Assembly (NCBI RefSeq): GCF_030409845.1
Contig: NZ_JAUFQQ010000003.1
Coordinates: 310,001-374,000, forward strand
Direction: 5' to 3'
Source of the DNA: Flavobacterium branchiarum
GTDB taxonomy: Bacteria > Bacteroidota > Bacteroidia > Flavobacteriales > Flavobacteriaceae
Length of the DNA: 64,000 bases
Made by a program: the position numbers and the translations under genes. Positions 35,178 to 42,690 of the stretch are shown here, in pieces. The stretch's first letter is position 1; every line of letters starts with the position of its first letter. Below the pieces are notes generated by a model. The model had not been told where the DNA came from and made no database searches. It worked only from the letters and a program-made list of their open reading frames with translations.

Positions 35178-35185
35178 TATTTTTG
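35178..35185 (+). promoter_or_regulatory. -7 box positioned for a leaderless SDR transcript
   Basis: TATTTTTG matches TAnnTTTG and ends 4 nt before the ATG at 35190, so transcription would start at or within the first codon. No clear -33 element was seen. Confidence 0.4.
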
Positions 35186-35189
35186 CTAT

Positions 35190-35867
35190 ATGAAAAATAT
35201 TATTATCACAGGAACGAGTAGAGGGATAGGTTATGAGTTGGCTTTGCAATTTGCAAATGCTGGGCATCAGGTATTGGCTATTTCCAGAAAAATTCCTCAA
35301 TTGCTTTTAGAGCATTCTAATGTTACTTGTCTTTCGGTCGATTTATCTGATGAATCTGAATTATACAAAGTAGAAGAGTTTCTTTCTTCAACTTGGAAAA
35401 AAGTAGATGCATTGGTGCATAATGCAGGAGCTTTGCTTTTAAAGCCTTTTGCAGAAACTACTCAAGCAGATTTTGAAAGTATTTATAAAGTGAATGTTTT
35501 TGCAGTAGCTAATCTAACTAGAGTTTGTCTGCCTTTTCTTCAGAAAGGAAGTCATGTGGTAACTATTAGTTCTATTGGAGGTGTTCGCGGTAGTCTCAAA
35601 TTTGCAGGACTTGCAGCTTATAGCTCTAGTAAAGGAGCAGTAATTACATTATCTGAATTGTTAGCTGAAGAATACAAAGAAAAAGGAGTCTCATTTAATG
35701 TTTTGGCATTGGGTTCTGTTCAAACAGAAATGTTACAGGAAGCTTTTCCAGGATATCAAGCACCAATTTCGGCAGAAGGAATGGCTACTTATATTTATGA
35801 TTTTACACTTAATGGTAATAAATATTTTAACGGAAAAGTGTTAGAAGTTTCTTCGACTAATCCGTAG
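35190..35867 (+). CDS. Short-chain dehydrogenase/reductase (SDR)
   Basis: The protein has 225 residues with a classical SDR pattern: cofactor loop TGTSRGIGYELA (8-19), LVHNAGALLL, the catalytic Ser in VVTISSIGG, and the catalytic YxxxK in AYSSSKGAV. The basic residue after the first strand (AISRK) suggests NADP(H). Its substrate is unknown. It is followed by the SprT-like gene after a short intergenic stretch. Confidence 0.92.
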   Translation: MKNIIITGTSRGIGYELALQFANAGHQVLAISRKIPQLLLEHSNVTCLSVDLSDESELYKVEEFLSSTWKKVDALVHNAGALLLKPFAETTQADFESIYKVNVFAVANLTRVCLPFLQKGSHVVTISSIGGVRGSLKFAGLAAYSSSKGAVITLSELLAEEYKEKGVSFNVLALGSVQTEMLQEAFPGYQAPISAEGMATYIYDFTLNGNKYFNGKVLEVSSTNP

Positions 35868-35889
35868 TTTAATTATAAGAAGGATTATT

Positions 35890-35943
35890 ACCTCAAAGAA
35901 AAACCTAAAACTCATAATTCATAACTCATAATTTTAAAACGTT
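35890..35943 (+). repeat. Short degenerate direct repeats before the SprT-like gene
   Basis: The words aactcataattc and ataactcataatt follow one another just upstream of the start. This is one of several low-complexity word arrays in intergenic DNA of this window. Confidence 0.5.
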
Positions 35944-36549
35944 TTGAGCCAAACTCTAGCAAAATATATCCCTGAACATGCAGTAAGTCCAGTTTTTGAT
36001 CTTATTGTTGATAATCATGTGCATCTTAAGATCGTAAACGAAAGACAAACACGTCATGGAGATTATAGAAAAGGACCAAGTGGCAAACACGAAATTACGG
36101 TGAATTCTAGCTTGAATAAATACAAGTTTTTAATCACACTTATTCATGAGATTGCACATTTGGTAGCCTTTGAAAAGTTTGGAAGAAATATTAAACCTCA
36201 TGGGAATGAATGGAAATATTCTTTCCAACGGTTAATGGTTCCTTTTATACGGCCGGAGATTTTTCCGAGTCATTTATTACCATTGTTAGCTAAGCATTTT
36301 AAAAATCCTACAGCAAGTAGTGATACTGACGCAACATTGTCATTGGCTCTAAAACAATATGACAAAGAAAATGATAAGAATTATATTTTTGAGATCCCTT
36401 TTGGAAGTGTTTTTAAGATACATAACGGCAAAGTTTTTAAAAAAATGGCCCTTAGGACTAAACGTTTTGAATGTCTCGAAATAAGCTCAGGAAAGACCTA
36501 TCTTTTTAATCCAAATGCCGAAGTAGAGTTATTACCTGTTAGAGGCTAG
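35944..36549 (+). CDS. SprT-like zinc metalloprotein
   Basis: The product has 201 residues. The start is TTG at 35944 (MSQTLAKYIPEHAVSPV), because no ATG or GTG occurs in frame before conserved sequence. A metalloprotease-like motif HEIAH lies at 68-72, with a third candidate ligand His86 in KPHGNEW, as in SprT/Spartan-like domains. The usual C-terminal zinc ribbon is not obvious; instead there is a beta-rich region (KVFKKMALRTKRFECLE). The function of bacterial SprT-like proteins is poorly known. The gene converges on the MlaF-like gene. Confidence 0.85.
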   Translation: MSQTLAKYIPEHAVSPVFDLIVDNHVHLKIVNERQTRHGDYRKGPSGKHEITVNSSLNKYKFLITLIHEIAHLVAFEKFGRNIKPHGNEWKYSFQRLMVPFIRPEIFPSHLLPLLAKHFKNPTASSDTDATLSLALKQYDKENDKNYIFEIPFGSVFKIHNGKVFKKMALRTKRFECLEISSGKTYLFNPNAEVELLPVRG

Positions 36550-36565
36550 TTTCACTACCAAAAAC

Positions 36566-36630
36566 AAAAACCATTTAGAAATTAAGTTTAAGAATAGAAT
36601 CTTAAATCGCTTAATTTCTAAATGGTTTTT
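36566..36630. terminator. Long bidirectional terminator hairpin
   Basis: The outer 21-bp arms (36566-36586 and 36610-36630) are exact reverse complements, and an inner hairpin TTTAAGA/TCTTAAA is nested in the loop. It lies between the convergent SprT-like and MlaF-like genes. Confidence 0.9.
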
Positions 36631-36656
36631 TTTATGTTTTAGAATTTATCTAAAGG

Positions 36657-37418
36657 TTAGCCTTTTAAATAAGCTTCTCGTACTTTCTTGAATAAATTAG
36701 AAGAATATACAAATTCTACAATAGCTTTATTATCGGTTACAAAAATTTCTTCTTTTGTTCCTTGCCATTCTTTTACTCCATTTTTTAAGAATAAAATATT
36801 CTCACCAATCTCCATTACAGAGTTCATATCATGCGTATTAATTACAGTTGTGATATTGTACTCTTCTGTGATTTCTTTAATCAAATTATCAATCAGAGTT
36901 GATGTATTTGGATCTAGACCAGAGTTAGGTTCATCACAAAATAAATATTTTGGATTGTTTACAATAGCACGGGCAATAGCCACACGTTTTTGCATACCTC
37001 CTGAAATCTCTGATGGTAATTTTTTATGTGCATCAATTAGATTTACTCTTTTTAAAACGAAATCTACACGATCTTGAATTTTAGAGCCAGTATCTGTGGT
37101 GAACATTTTTAGAGGGAAAGCTACGTTCTCAGCAACAGTCATGGAATCAAATAAAGCACTTCCTTGAAATACCATTCCAATTTCAGTACGTAATTCTCTT
37201 TTCTCGTCTGGTTCTAGTTCTGAGTAAACTCTACCATCAAACTCAATTGTTCCAGAATCTGGAGCGTGAATACCTAATAAGCTTTTCAGTAGAACCGTTT
37301 TCCCAGATCCACTTTGCCCAATAATTAGGTTTGTTTTTCCAGTTTCGAATACGGTCGAAACACCTTTAAGTACTTTGCTGTCGCCAAATGATTTTTCTAT
37401 GTTTTTTACTTCTATCAT
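36657..37418 (-). CDS. MlaF-like ABC transporter ATP-binding protein
   Basis: The protein has 253 residues. Walker A is GQSGSGKTVLLKSLLG, the signature is ISGGMQKRVAIARAI and Walker B is LFCDEPNSGLDP. The GGMQKR signature and DEPNSGLDP wording are typical of the MlaF subfamily that works with MlaE-type permeases on phospholipid transport. Its start codon overlaps the permease stop by 4 nt, so the pair is coupled. No MCE-domain (MlaD) gene follows here. Confidence 0.9.
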   Translation of the reverse strand: MIEVKNIEKSFGDSKVLKGVSTVFETGKTNLIIGQSGSGKTVLLKSLLGIHAPDSGTIEFDGRVYSELEPDEKRELRTEIGMVFQGSALFDSMTVAENVAFPLKMFTTDTGSKIQDRVDFVLKRVNLIDAHKKLPSEISGGMQKRVAIARAIVNNPKYLFCDEPNSGLDPNTSTLIDNLIKEITEEYNITTVINTHDMNSVMEIGENILFLKNGVKEWQGTKEEIFVTDNKAIVEFVYSSNLFKKVREAYLKG

Positions 37419-38164
37419 GAGCCTAATAACAATTGTGTTAGTATATAATTAAAAAGGATAATAGATACAGATGTCCAAACGAATGCTACTGTACTTGCCT
37501 TTCCTACTTCTAGTGCGCCACCTTTCATGTAGTAACCGTGAAATGAAGGGATTGTTGCCAATAGCATAGCGAAAATTATGGTTTTAATGAAAGCATAAGT
37601 AATATGAAATGGAATAAACTCCATTTGCGCCCCCATTATAAAATCATCACTAGTTGTAAATCCTCCATAAACTCCAGCTAGCCAACCACCAAAAATACCT
37701 AAGAACATACTAATTCCAATTACGAAAGGATATAGTAGTAAAGCGATTATTTTTGGAAAAACTAAATAGTTTAATGAGTTTACACCCATAACTTCAAGCG
37801 CATCGATTTGTTCTGTAACACGCATAGTTCCTATACTTGATGTAATAAAAGAGCCCATTTTTCCCGCCATAATAACAGAGATAAAAGTTGGAGCAAATTC
37901 TAAAATTACAGATTGTCTGGTTGCGAAACCAATTAAGTATTTAGGGATTAAAGGATTTGTTAAGTTTAATGCGGTTTGAATTGCAACAACTCCTCCTACG
38001 AAGAATGAAATGAAACAAACAATACCAAGGGAATCAATAATTAAGTCATCAATTTCTTTAAAGATTAGTTTTTTCATAACAGACCATTTGGTTTGTTTGT
38101 TGAAAATTTCTTTAAGCATCAAGAAGTATCTTCCTATTTGGGATAAATAACGAATGAGCATCAT
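37415..38164 (-). CDS. MlaE-family permease
   Basis: The protein has 249 residues with an amphipathic N-terminus and about five membrane helices. Family landmarks are GVVAIQTALNL, PTFISVIMAGKMGSFITSSIGTMRVTEQIDALEVMG and the C-terminal VWTSVSIILFNYILTQLL. MlaE proteins move phospholipids between inner membrane and periplasmic carriers for outer-membrane asymmetry. It precedes and overlaps the MlaF-like gene; MlaB/C/D partners are not in the window. Confidence 0.92.
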   Translation of the reverse strand: MMLIRYLSQIGRYFLMLKEIFNKQTKWSVMKKLIFKEIDDLIIDSLGIVCFISFFVGGVVAIQTALNLTNPLIPKYLIGFATRQSVILEFAPTFISVIMAGKMGSFITSSIGTMRVTEQIDALEVMGVNSLNYLVFPKIIALLLYPFVIGISMFLGIFGGWLAGVYGGFTTSDDFIMGAQMEFIPFHITYAFIKTIIFAMLLATIPSFHGYYMKGGALEVGKASTVAFVWTSVSIILFNYILTQLLLGS

Positions 38165-38245
38165 AGTTTTTACGAATATGGGCTAAATTACGAAAATAGT
38201 TGCCAGTTTACGGTTTAGATTTTATAGTTTTTTTGATTGCTTGAA

Positions 38246-39094
38246 CTAAAAAAGCTTTTCTTTCATTTTTTTCAATCGATAATTTCGAATGAATTTTGCT
38301 TGAGCGTCAGTAACTAACAAAGGTGTTTTTGCTTTTTTTGCTTTCAAGAATCCTTTTATGTAATCAAGGAATAATAACGGTTTTTTCTTCATCATAGCTA
38401 ATTTTGCAGATGCAATTGCTGTGATCCAAAAACCATAGCCTAAAGTATAAAAAGCTTCGCCTTGTTTGTAACGAGCTGTTTTGTTATAATTTGCACCTGT
38501 TGGTTTAAGGTGTTTTACATGTAATGAAGAGTCAGTAATGATTTTCCAATCGTAATATTTACAAAGTAATTCATCTACAGTATCCCAACCCATTGAAGGT
38601 TTTAAACCACCAATTTGTTTAAACGTTTCTTTTCGGTATGCTTTTAATGCGCCACGAATATGATCCTTATCGGTTAGGTTTTCTAGTACCCAATCTCCAT
38701 TTTTTTCTATGTAGCAAAATCCTCCTGCCATTCCAACTTTTGGGTCGGATTGAAAATGAGAAATTATGGTTTCGAAATAGTTTGGTGGGAAAATTAAATC
38801 ACCATCTATTTTTACAATGATATCATAATCTTCATCAAGAGTTTCAAATCCTTTTTGAAATGCTTGAATAACTTTGCTTCCAGGTAAATGTATGGCACTT
38901 GAAGTTTTATTAACTAAGGAGATATATGGATTTTCTTTGGCATAATTCAATACTATCTCTTCCGTTTTATCGGTGGAATTATCATTGACTACAACTATTT
39001 TTTTTGGTAAAATGGTTTGCGAAATCAAAGACTGCAAGGTTAACCCAATTAGTTTTTGTTCGTTATGTGCCGGTATAACAATGTAATATTTCAT
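38246..39094 (-). CDS. Family 2 glycosyltransferase
   Basis: The protein has 282 residues. The GT-A fold starts YYIVIPAHNEQKLIGLTLQSL, with NDNSTDKTEEIV and the metal/nucleotide motif VKIDGDLIFPP (DGD). The later QIGGLKPSMGWDTVDELLCKYY is acceptor-side wording typical of GT2. No membrane helices are obvious. It follows a methyltransferase gene by 22 nt, suggesting a small glycan-modification operon. Sugar donor and acceptor are unknown. Confidence 0.88.
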   Translation of the reverse strand: MKYYIVIPAHNEQKLIGLTLQSLISQTILPKKIVVVNDNSTDKTEEIVLNYAKENPYISLVNKTSSAIHLPGSKVIQAFQKGFETLDEDYDIIVKIDGDLIFPPNYFETIISHFQSDPKVGMAGGFCYIEKNGDWVLENLTDKDHIRGALKAYRKETFKQIGGLKPSMGWDTVDELLCKYYDWKIITDSSLHVKHLKPTGANYNKTARYKQGEAFYTLGYGFWITAIASAKLAMMKKKPLLFLDYIKGFLKAKKAKTPLLVTDAQAKFIRNYRLKKMKEKLF

Positions 39095-39116
39095 AAGCTA
39101 AAACTGATGCGGAAAA

Positions 39117-39638
39117 TTATTTTCTTTCTGCGTAAACAATATAATATCTGTTAGTAAAGCTTCGTAATAACGGACGGATACCGAATTTTTTTACGGGATT
39201 GGTCCATTTTTGTCTGTCGATGATTTTCCAACCTGTTTTTTCAAGAAGCCAATCTAATTGCCAATCTTCAAATTCGTGATAATGCCTGTCCCACATATCC
39301 GTTTTGCTACGATATGCTGGTGAAAACCATAAACGCATTGGAATCGAGATAAATAGTTTGTCTGATTTTATTTCGTTTAAAATAGTGAACGGGTTTAATA
39401 AATGTTCGAAGATTTCGAATGCTGTAACCACATCTTGCTTTTCGGTAGAGAATACTGTTTGGTCGATGTCTAAATCTTCTCCAGTGGTATTTTTTACTTT
39501 AAATCCTTCGGCTTTCATGATTTTTGAAAACGGATTTTCAACTCCTAAATCTAAGATAGTTTCGGATGTTGTGATGTGCTTTTTTAGAAATTCTAAAGTA
39601 TGTTTGAATCGTTTGTTCGGAAATGTTTTTTCGTACAT
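39117..39638 (-). CDS. Class I SAM-dependent methyltransferase
   Basis: The protein has 173 residues. Motif I is shortened (ETILDLGVENPFSKIMKAEGF). It continues with TGEDLDIDQT, DVVTAFEIFEHLLNPFTIL and KLFISIPMRLWFSP, the core strands of a Methyltransf_11-like fold. The C-terminus (DWQLDWLLEKTGWKIID) matches the typical end of such small enzymes. It is the first gene before the glycosyltransferase. The substrate is unknown. Confidence 0.8.
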   Translation of the reverse strand: MYEKTFPNKRFKHTLEFLKKHITTSETILDLGVENPFSKIMKAEGFKVKNTTGEDLDIDQTVFSTEKQDVVTAFEIFEHLLNPFTILNEIKSDKLFISIPMRLWFSPAYRSKTDMWDRHYHEFEDWQLDWLLEKTGWKIIDRQKWTNPVKKFGIRPLLRSFTNRYYIVYAERK

Positions 39639-39651
39639 AGTTATTTCGAGG

Positions 39652-39676
39652 AACGATAGAATCTCTCGTTCTTAGT
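39652..39676. repeat. GAACGA near-palindrome related to the 5329 element
   Basis: GAACGAtAGA and TCTCTCGTTC form a near-palindrome just upstream of the methyltransferase start. The string GAGGAACGA is shared with the arms of the inverted-repeat element at 5329-5431, so both may belong to one dispersed family. Confidence 0.4.
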
Positions 39677-39745
39677 TTTAATTAGGGTGCAAAGGTACAA
39701 AATATCTTCTTTTTTTATTGTTTTTTAGCCCAGATAGAAATGAAA

Positions 39746-39846
39746 AGCCCACGACTTAAAAAATGCAGTTTTTATTGGCTTAAAAAAGCGACTTTACGAA
39801 GCTCTTTTTAAGGTTTTTAAAAAACACATTTTTTAAGTGTGGACTT
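39746..39846. repeat. Long imperfect inverted repeat
   Basis: The outer arms (about 39746-39773, beginning AGCCCACGACTTAAAAAATG, and about 39821-39846) are about 85% complementary, and an inner hairpin (aaaaaagc to gctctttttt) lies between them. It is a non-coding, roughly 100-nt foldback just downstream of the FabH-like gene, either its terminator or a palindromic repeat element. Confidence 0.6.
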
Positions 39847-39881
39847 GTAATGGATAACTGGATTAGCTCCTAAAAAAGGAA

Positions 39882-40940
39882 TTAATGTCTGTATACAAAT
39901 GCATTAACATTCATTCCTGCTCCAACGGAAGCAAAGATGATAACGTCGCCTTTGTTTATTTCGTGATTTTCTATTTTTCCTTGTAATAATAGGTCGTAAA
40001 GCGTAGGGACTGTTGCTACACTGCTGTTTCCTAAATCGTGAATACACATTGGCATAATGTTTTCTGGTGGAGTTTTGCCATGTAGTTTGTAAAAACGATG
40101 GATTATAGCTTCGTCCATTTTTTCATTAGCTTGGTGAATCAAGATTTTTTTAACATCATCGATTGCAATACCGCTTTTGTCCAAGCAACTTTTCATTGCT
40201 GCAGGAACTTGGCTTAAAGCGAATTCATATATTTTTCGACCATACATTTTGATGTATTTGGTGTCTGGATCTAAATCGGGATTGTATGATTTTCCGAAGT
40301 ATAAGTAGCCTGCCTCATCATTTGCAAAAGTAGCACTCTCGTATGACAATAAACCAGTTTCATCATCCGAAGCTTCGATTACTGACGCACCTGCTCCGTC
40401 TGAATAAATCATAGAATCTCTATCATGATGATCTACAACTCTAGAAAGTGTTTCGGCACCAATTACTAAGCAACGTTTTGCCATGCCAGATTTGATGAAA
40501 GCATTTGCTTGTAAGACACCTTCTATCCATCCTGGACATCCAAAAAGGATATCGTATGCAACACATTTTGGGTTCTTAATACCTAATTTATTTTTTACAC
40601 GCGTTGCTAAACTCGGTAATATATCTGTTTGAGTTGTACCATATTTTACATCGCCAAAATTGTGGGCAAAAATTATATAATCAAGCGTTTCAGGATCGAT
40701 ATTTGCATTTTCTATTGCTTTTTGTGCAGCAAAATAGGCTAAATCGGAAGAGGTATATTTGTCTTCTGCATATCGTCTGTTCTCAATACCTGTTATTCCT
40801 TTAAACTTACTAATGACAACTTCATTTGGATAACCAAAAGGGGTTCCGTCTTCATTTAAAAATACATGTTCGTTAAAATCTGTATTCTTTATTTTTTTTT
40901 GTGGAATATAACTTCCTATTCCAGTTATTTTTATTTTCAT
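39882..40940 (-). CDS. 3-oxoacyl-ACP synthase III (FabH) family protein
   Basis: The protein has 352 residues with a thiolase fold. The catalytic triad is visible: Cys135 in DILFGCPGW, His in LIHQANEKM and Asn in DLGNSSVAT. The segment before the Cys (IKNPKCVAYDILFG) differs from housekeeping FabH, and the protein is somewhat longer than the usual 320-335. It may therefore start a specialised acyl chain rather than general fatty-acid synthesis. It is a single gene with no pathway partners next to it. Confidence 0.88.
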   Translation of the reverse strand: MKIKITGIGSYIPQKKIKNTDFNEHVFLNEDGTPFGYPNEVVISKFKGITGIENRRYAEDKYTSSDLAYFAAQKAIENANIDPETLDYIIFAHNFGDVKYGTTQTDILPSLATRVKNKLGIKNPKCVAYDILFGCPGWIEGVLQANAFIKSGMAKRCLVIGAETLSRVVDHHDRDSMIYSDGAGASVIEASDDETGLLSYESATFANDEAGYLYFGKSYNPDLDPDTKYIKMYGRKIYEFALSQVPAAMKSCLDKSGIAIDDVKKILIHQANEKMDEAIIHRFYKLHGKTPPENIMPMCIHDLGNSSVATVPTLYDLLLQGKIENHEINKGDVIIFASVGAGMNVNAFVYRH

Positions 40941-41155
40941 TACACAGTTTTTCCTAATAATTTAGGCTAATTTAGAAATAATATTATAATTACAACTATA
41001 ATATTTACTATGCATGCATATAATTATGGAATAATTTGTGTTTTGTTTTAATATCTGTCTATATTTTAATAATTACCTCTATTTTTTGCGTTTTTATTGG
41101 TTAATTTACGGAGGCTTGAAAATTTATTTTTTGGTGTGTTTTTATAGAACAAAAA

Positions 41156-41181
41156 AAATGCCTCGAATATTCGAGGCATTT
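41156..41181 (-). terminator. Terminator of the lipoprotein gene
   Basis: A perfect 26-bp palindrome with A/T ends and core CCTCGAATATTCGAGG lies 22 nt past the stop. Confidence 0.85.
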
Positions 41182-41202
41182 GTAAGATTTGCTTTTGTTT
41201 TA

Positions 41203-42540
41203 TTAATTGATTCTCTCAAGAGTAATTGCTTTTTTATTGATTTCTTCATTCACATTTTTAAGAGTTCCTTCTTTGCTAATTTCTGCAAAAATCTTTTTAC
41301 CGTCTTTAAGCCTTAAACCACTAAATTGTACATTGTCATCATTATCTACGTTTAAAGAGTAAATTTCATATTCACCTGATGGAAGTAACTTAATATAATC
41401 ATGAGTGTCTAAATTAACTTTGTATAGATCTTTTTTTGTTGCGATATAATAATTTTCTTTTGAATAGACAATTTTAGAATATTGATCGATATTGGGTAAA
41501 TCGATGGTTTCAACTGCATTGTCACTTTCAAAAAATTCCCAATCCATAGTACCCCAGCTATAATAGGTGTCTATAAACATAACAGAGTTTCTTTTCTTTA
41601 TCATAAATGATCCTTGAGCAGATGTGCGAAACATATGTCCTACACCATCTGGAACAGGCGAACCCTTACGAGGCCATACTACAGTAGTACTAATGTTATC
41701 GCCATCGATATCTATTTTATGAATTTGTGGGATGTAGTTATTGTCCCATGTATAAGTAATAAAATAAAATTTGCCATTATTGCCTAGCCAAAATTCTCTG
41801 TTATCTCTTCCTTCTATTTTAACTTCATAGATTCCGCCATTTGCTTTTCTGATACGTATATCATTTGTACCGTTACTTTTGGTGACTCCTTTGCTTTCTC
41901 CATATTTATACATGCAGTTTCCTTTAGGATCAACTTCAAAATACATGTTTTTTTGTCCGCTTGGTAAATAATCTATTATGCTGATATTGTCTGGATTGTT
42001 TAAAGAAAATTTTCCAATTGAATTTTCAGCTCCCTTGTAATAATAGATGTTTCCCTCAGAATCAGTTTTAGGTAAAATTTCGCCTAATTTTTTAGTTTCA
42101 AAATTAAAGCCAATTGATGAGGAATCGTATATTGCTCCGTCATTTTTTCGTACTACAATGCTTGAGTATTTTTTTGTCTTACCACCTTTATCGGATATCT
42201 CAAAACTTCCTGTAAGTAAAATGTAATTTGAGTTTAAATTTTTGATATTGTAGATTACCGATTTACCACTTGATGTATTAGTAGAACCATCTGCATTTGT
42301 GAGATTTACTGGTAAGTATTTACCATCTGCAGTAATTTTGAATAAATTTGTTTCGGTTGCGAGGTTTTTGCTAGATAATGATGTTTCTAACACAACCAGA
42401 CTTTTTGCATCCGTAATATTTAATGTAGTTTTTGTATTGGTTCCTTGTTCTCCGTTATTAGTTTCATTGTCTTTATCGCTTGAACAACTAACGGACAGTA
42501 ATATAAAAAGAGAGCCTAATGCAAGTATAGTTTTGTTCAT
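41203..42540 (-). CDS. Uncharacterised lipoprotein with propeller-like repeats
   Basis: The protein has 445 residues with a lipoprotein signal ending LLSVSC (Cys19) and a charged Asn/Thr-rich linker (SSDKDNETNNGEQGTNTK) that would hold the body off the membrane. The rest is beta-rich, with spaced repeats pairing Asp/Gly turns and aromatic strands (GKYLPVNLT, GNIYYYKG, GKFYFITYT, KDLYKVNLD), as in a beta propeller. I recognise no named family. It is monocistronic. Confidence 0.7.
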   Translation of the reverse strand: MNKTILALGSLFILLSVSCSSDKDNETNNGEQGTNTKTTLNITDAKSLVVLETSLSSKNLATETNLFKITADGKYLPVNLTNADGSTNTSSGKSVIYNIKNLNSNYILLTGSFEISDKGGKTKKYSSIVVRKNDGAIYDSSSIGFNFETKKLGEILPKTDSEGNIYYYKGAENSIGKFSLNNPDNISIIDYLPSGQKNMYFEVDPKGNCMYKYGESKGVTKSNGTNDIRIRKANGGIYEVKIEGRDNREFWLGNNGKFYFITYTWDNNYIPQIHKIDIDGDNISTTVVWPRKGSPVPDGVGHMFRTSAQGSFMIKKRNSVMFIDTYYSWGTMDWEFFESDNAVETIDLPNIDQYSKIVYSKENYYIATKKDLYKVNLDTHDYIKLLPSGEYEIYSLNVDNDDNVQFSGLRLKDGKKIFAEISKEGTLKNVNEEINKKAITLERIN

Positions 42541-42632
42541 ATAATTTTTATTTAAGTGGAGGATTAAGTTTGTAGCTAAATTATTAAAAAAATAGACACA
42601 TCTCGTAATTCGTTGTTGGGTTTTATTAAAAA

Positions 42633-42671
42633 AAAATACCCCGATTCTAGAATTCTAGATCGGGGTATTTT
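42633..42671 (-). terminator. Terminator of gcvP
   Basis: AAAATACCCCGAT and ATCGGGGTATTTT are perfect arms around an inner TCTAGAATTCTAG near-palindrome, 20 nt past the stop. Confidence 0.9.
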
Positions 42672-42690
42672 ATATTAAAAAGAATTGTTT

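Noticed and set aside
39017..39116. Frameshift or truncation between methyltransferase and glycosyltransferase genes
   Set aside because: Both products have complete N- and C-terminal motifs, and the 22-nt gap is a normal operon junction.
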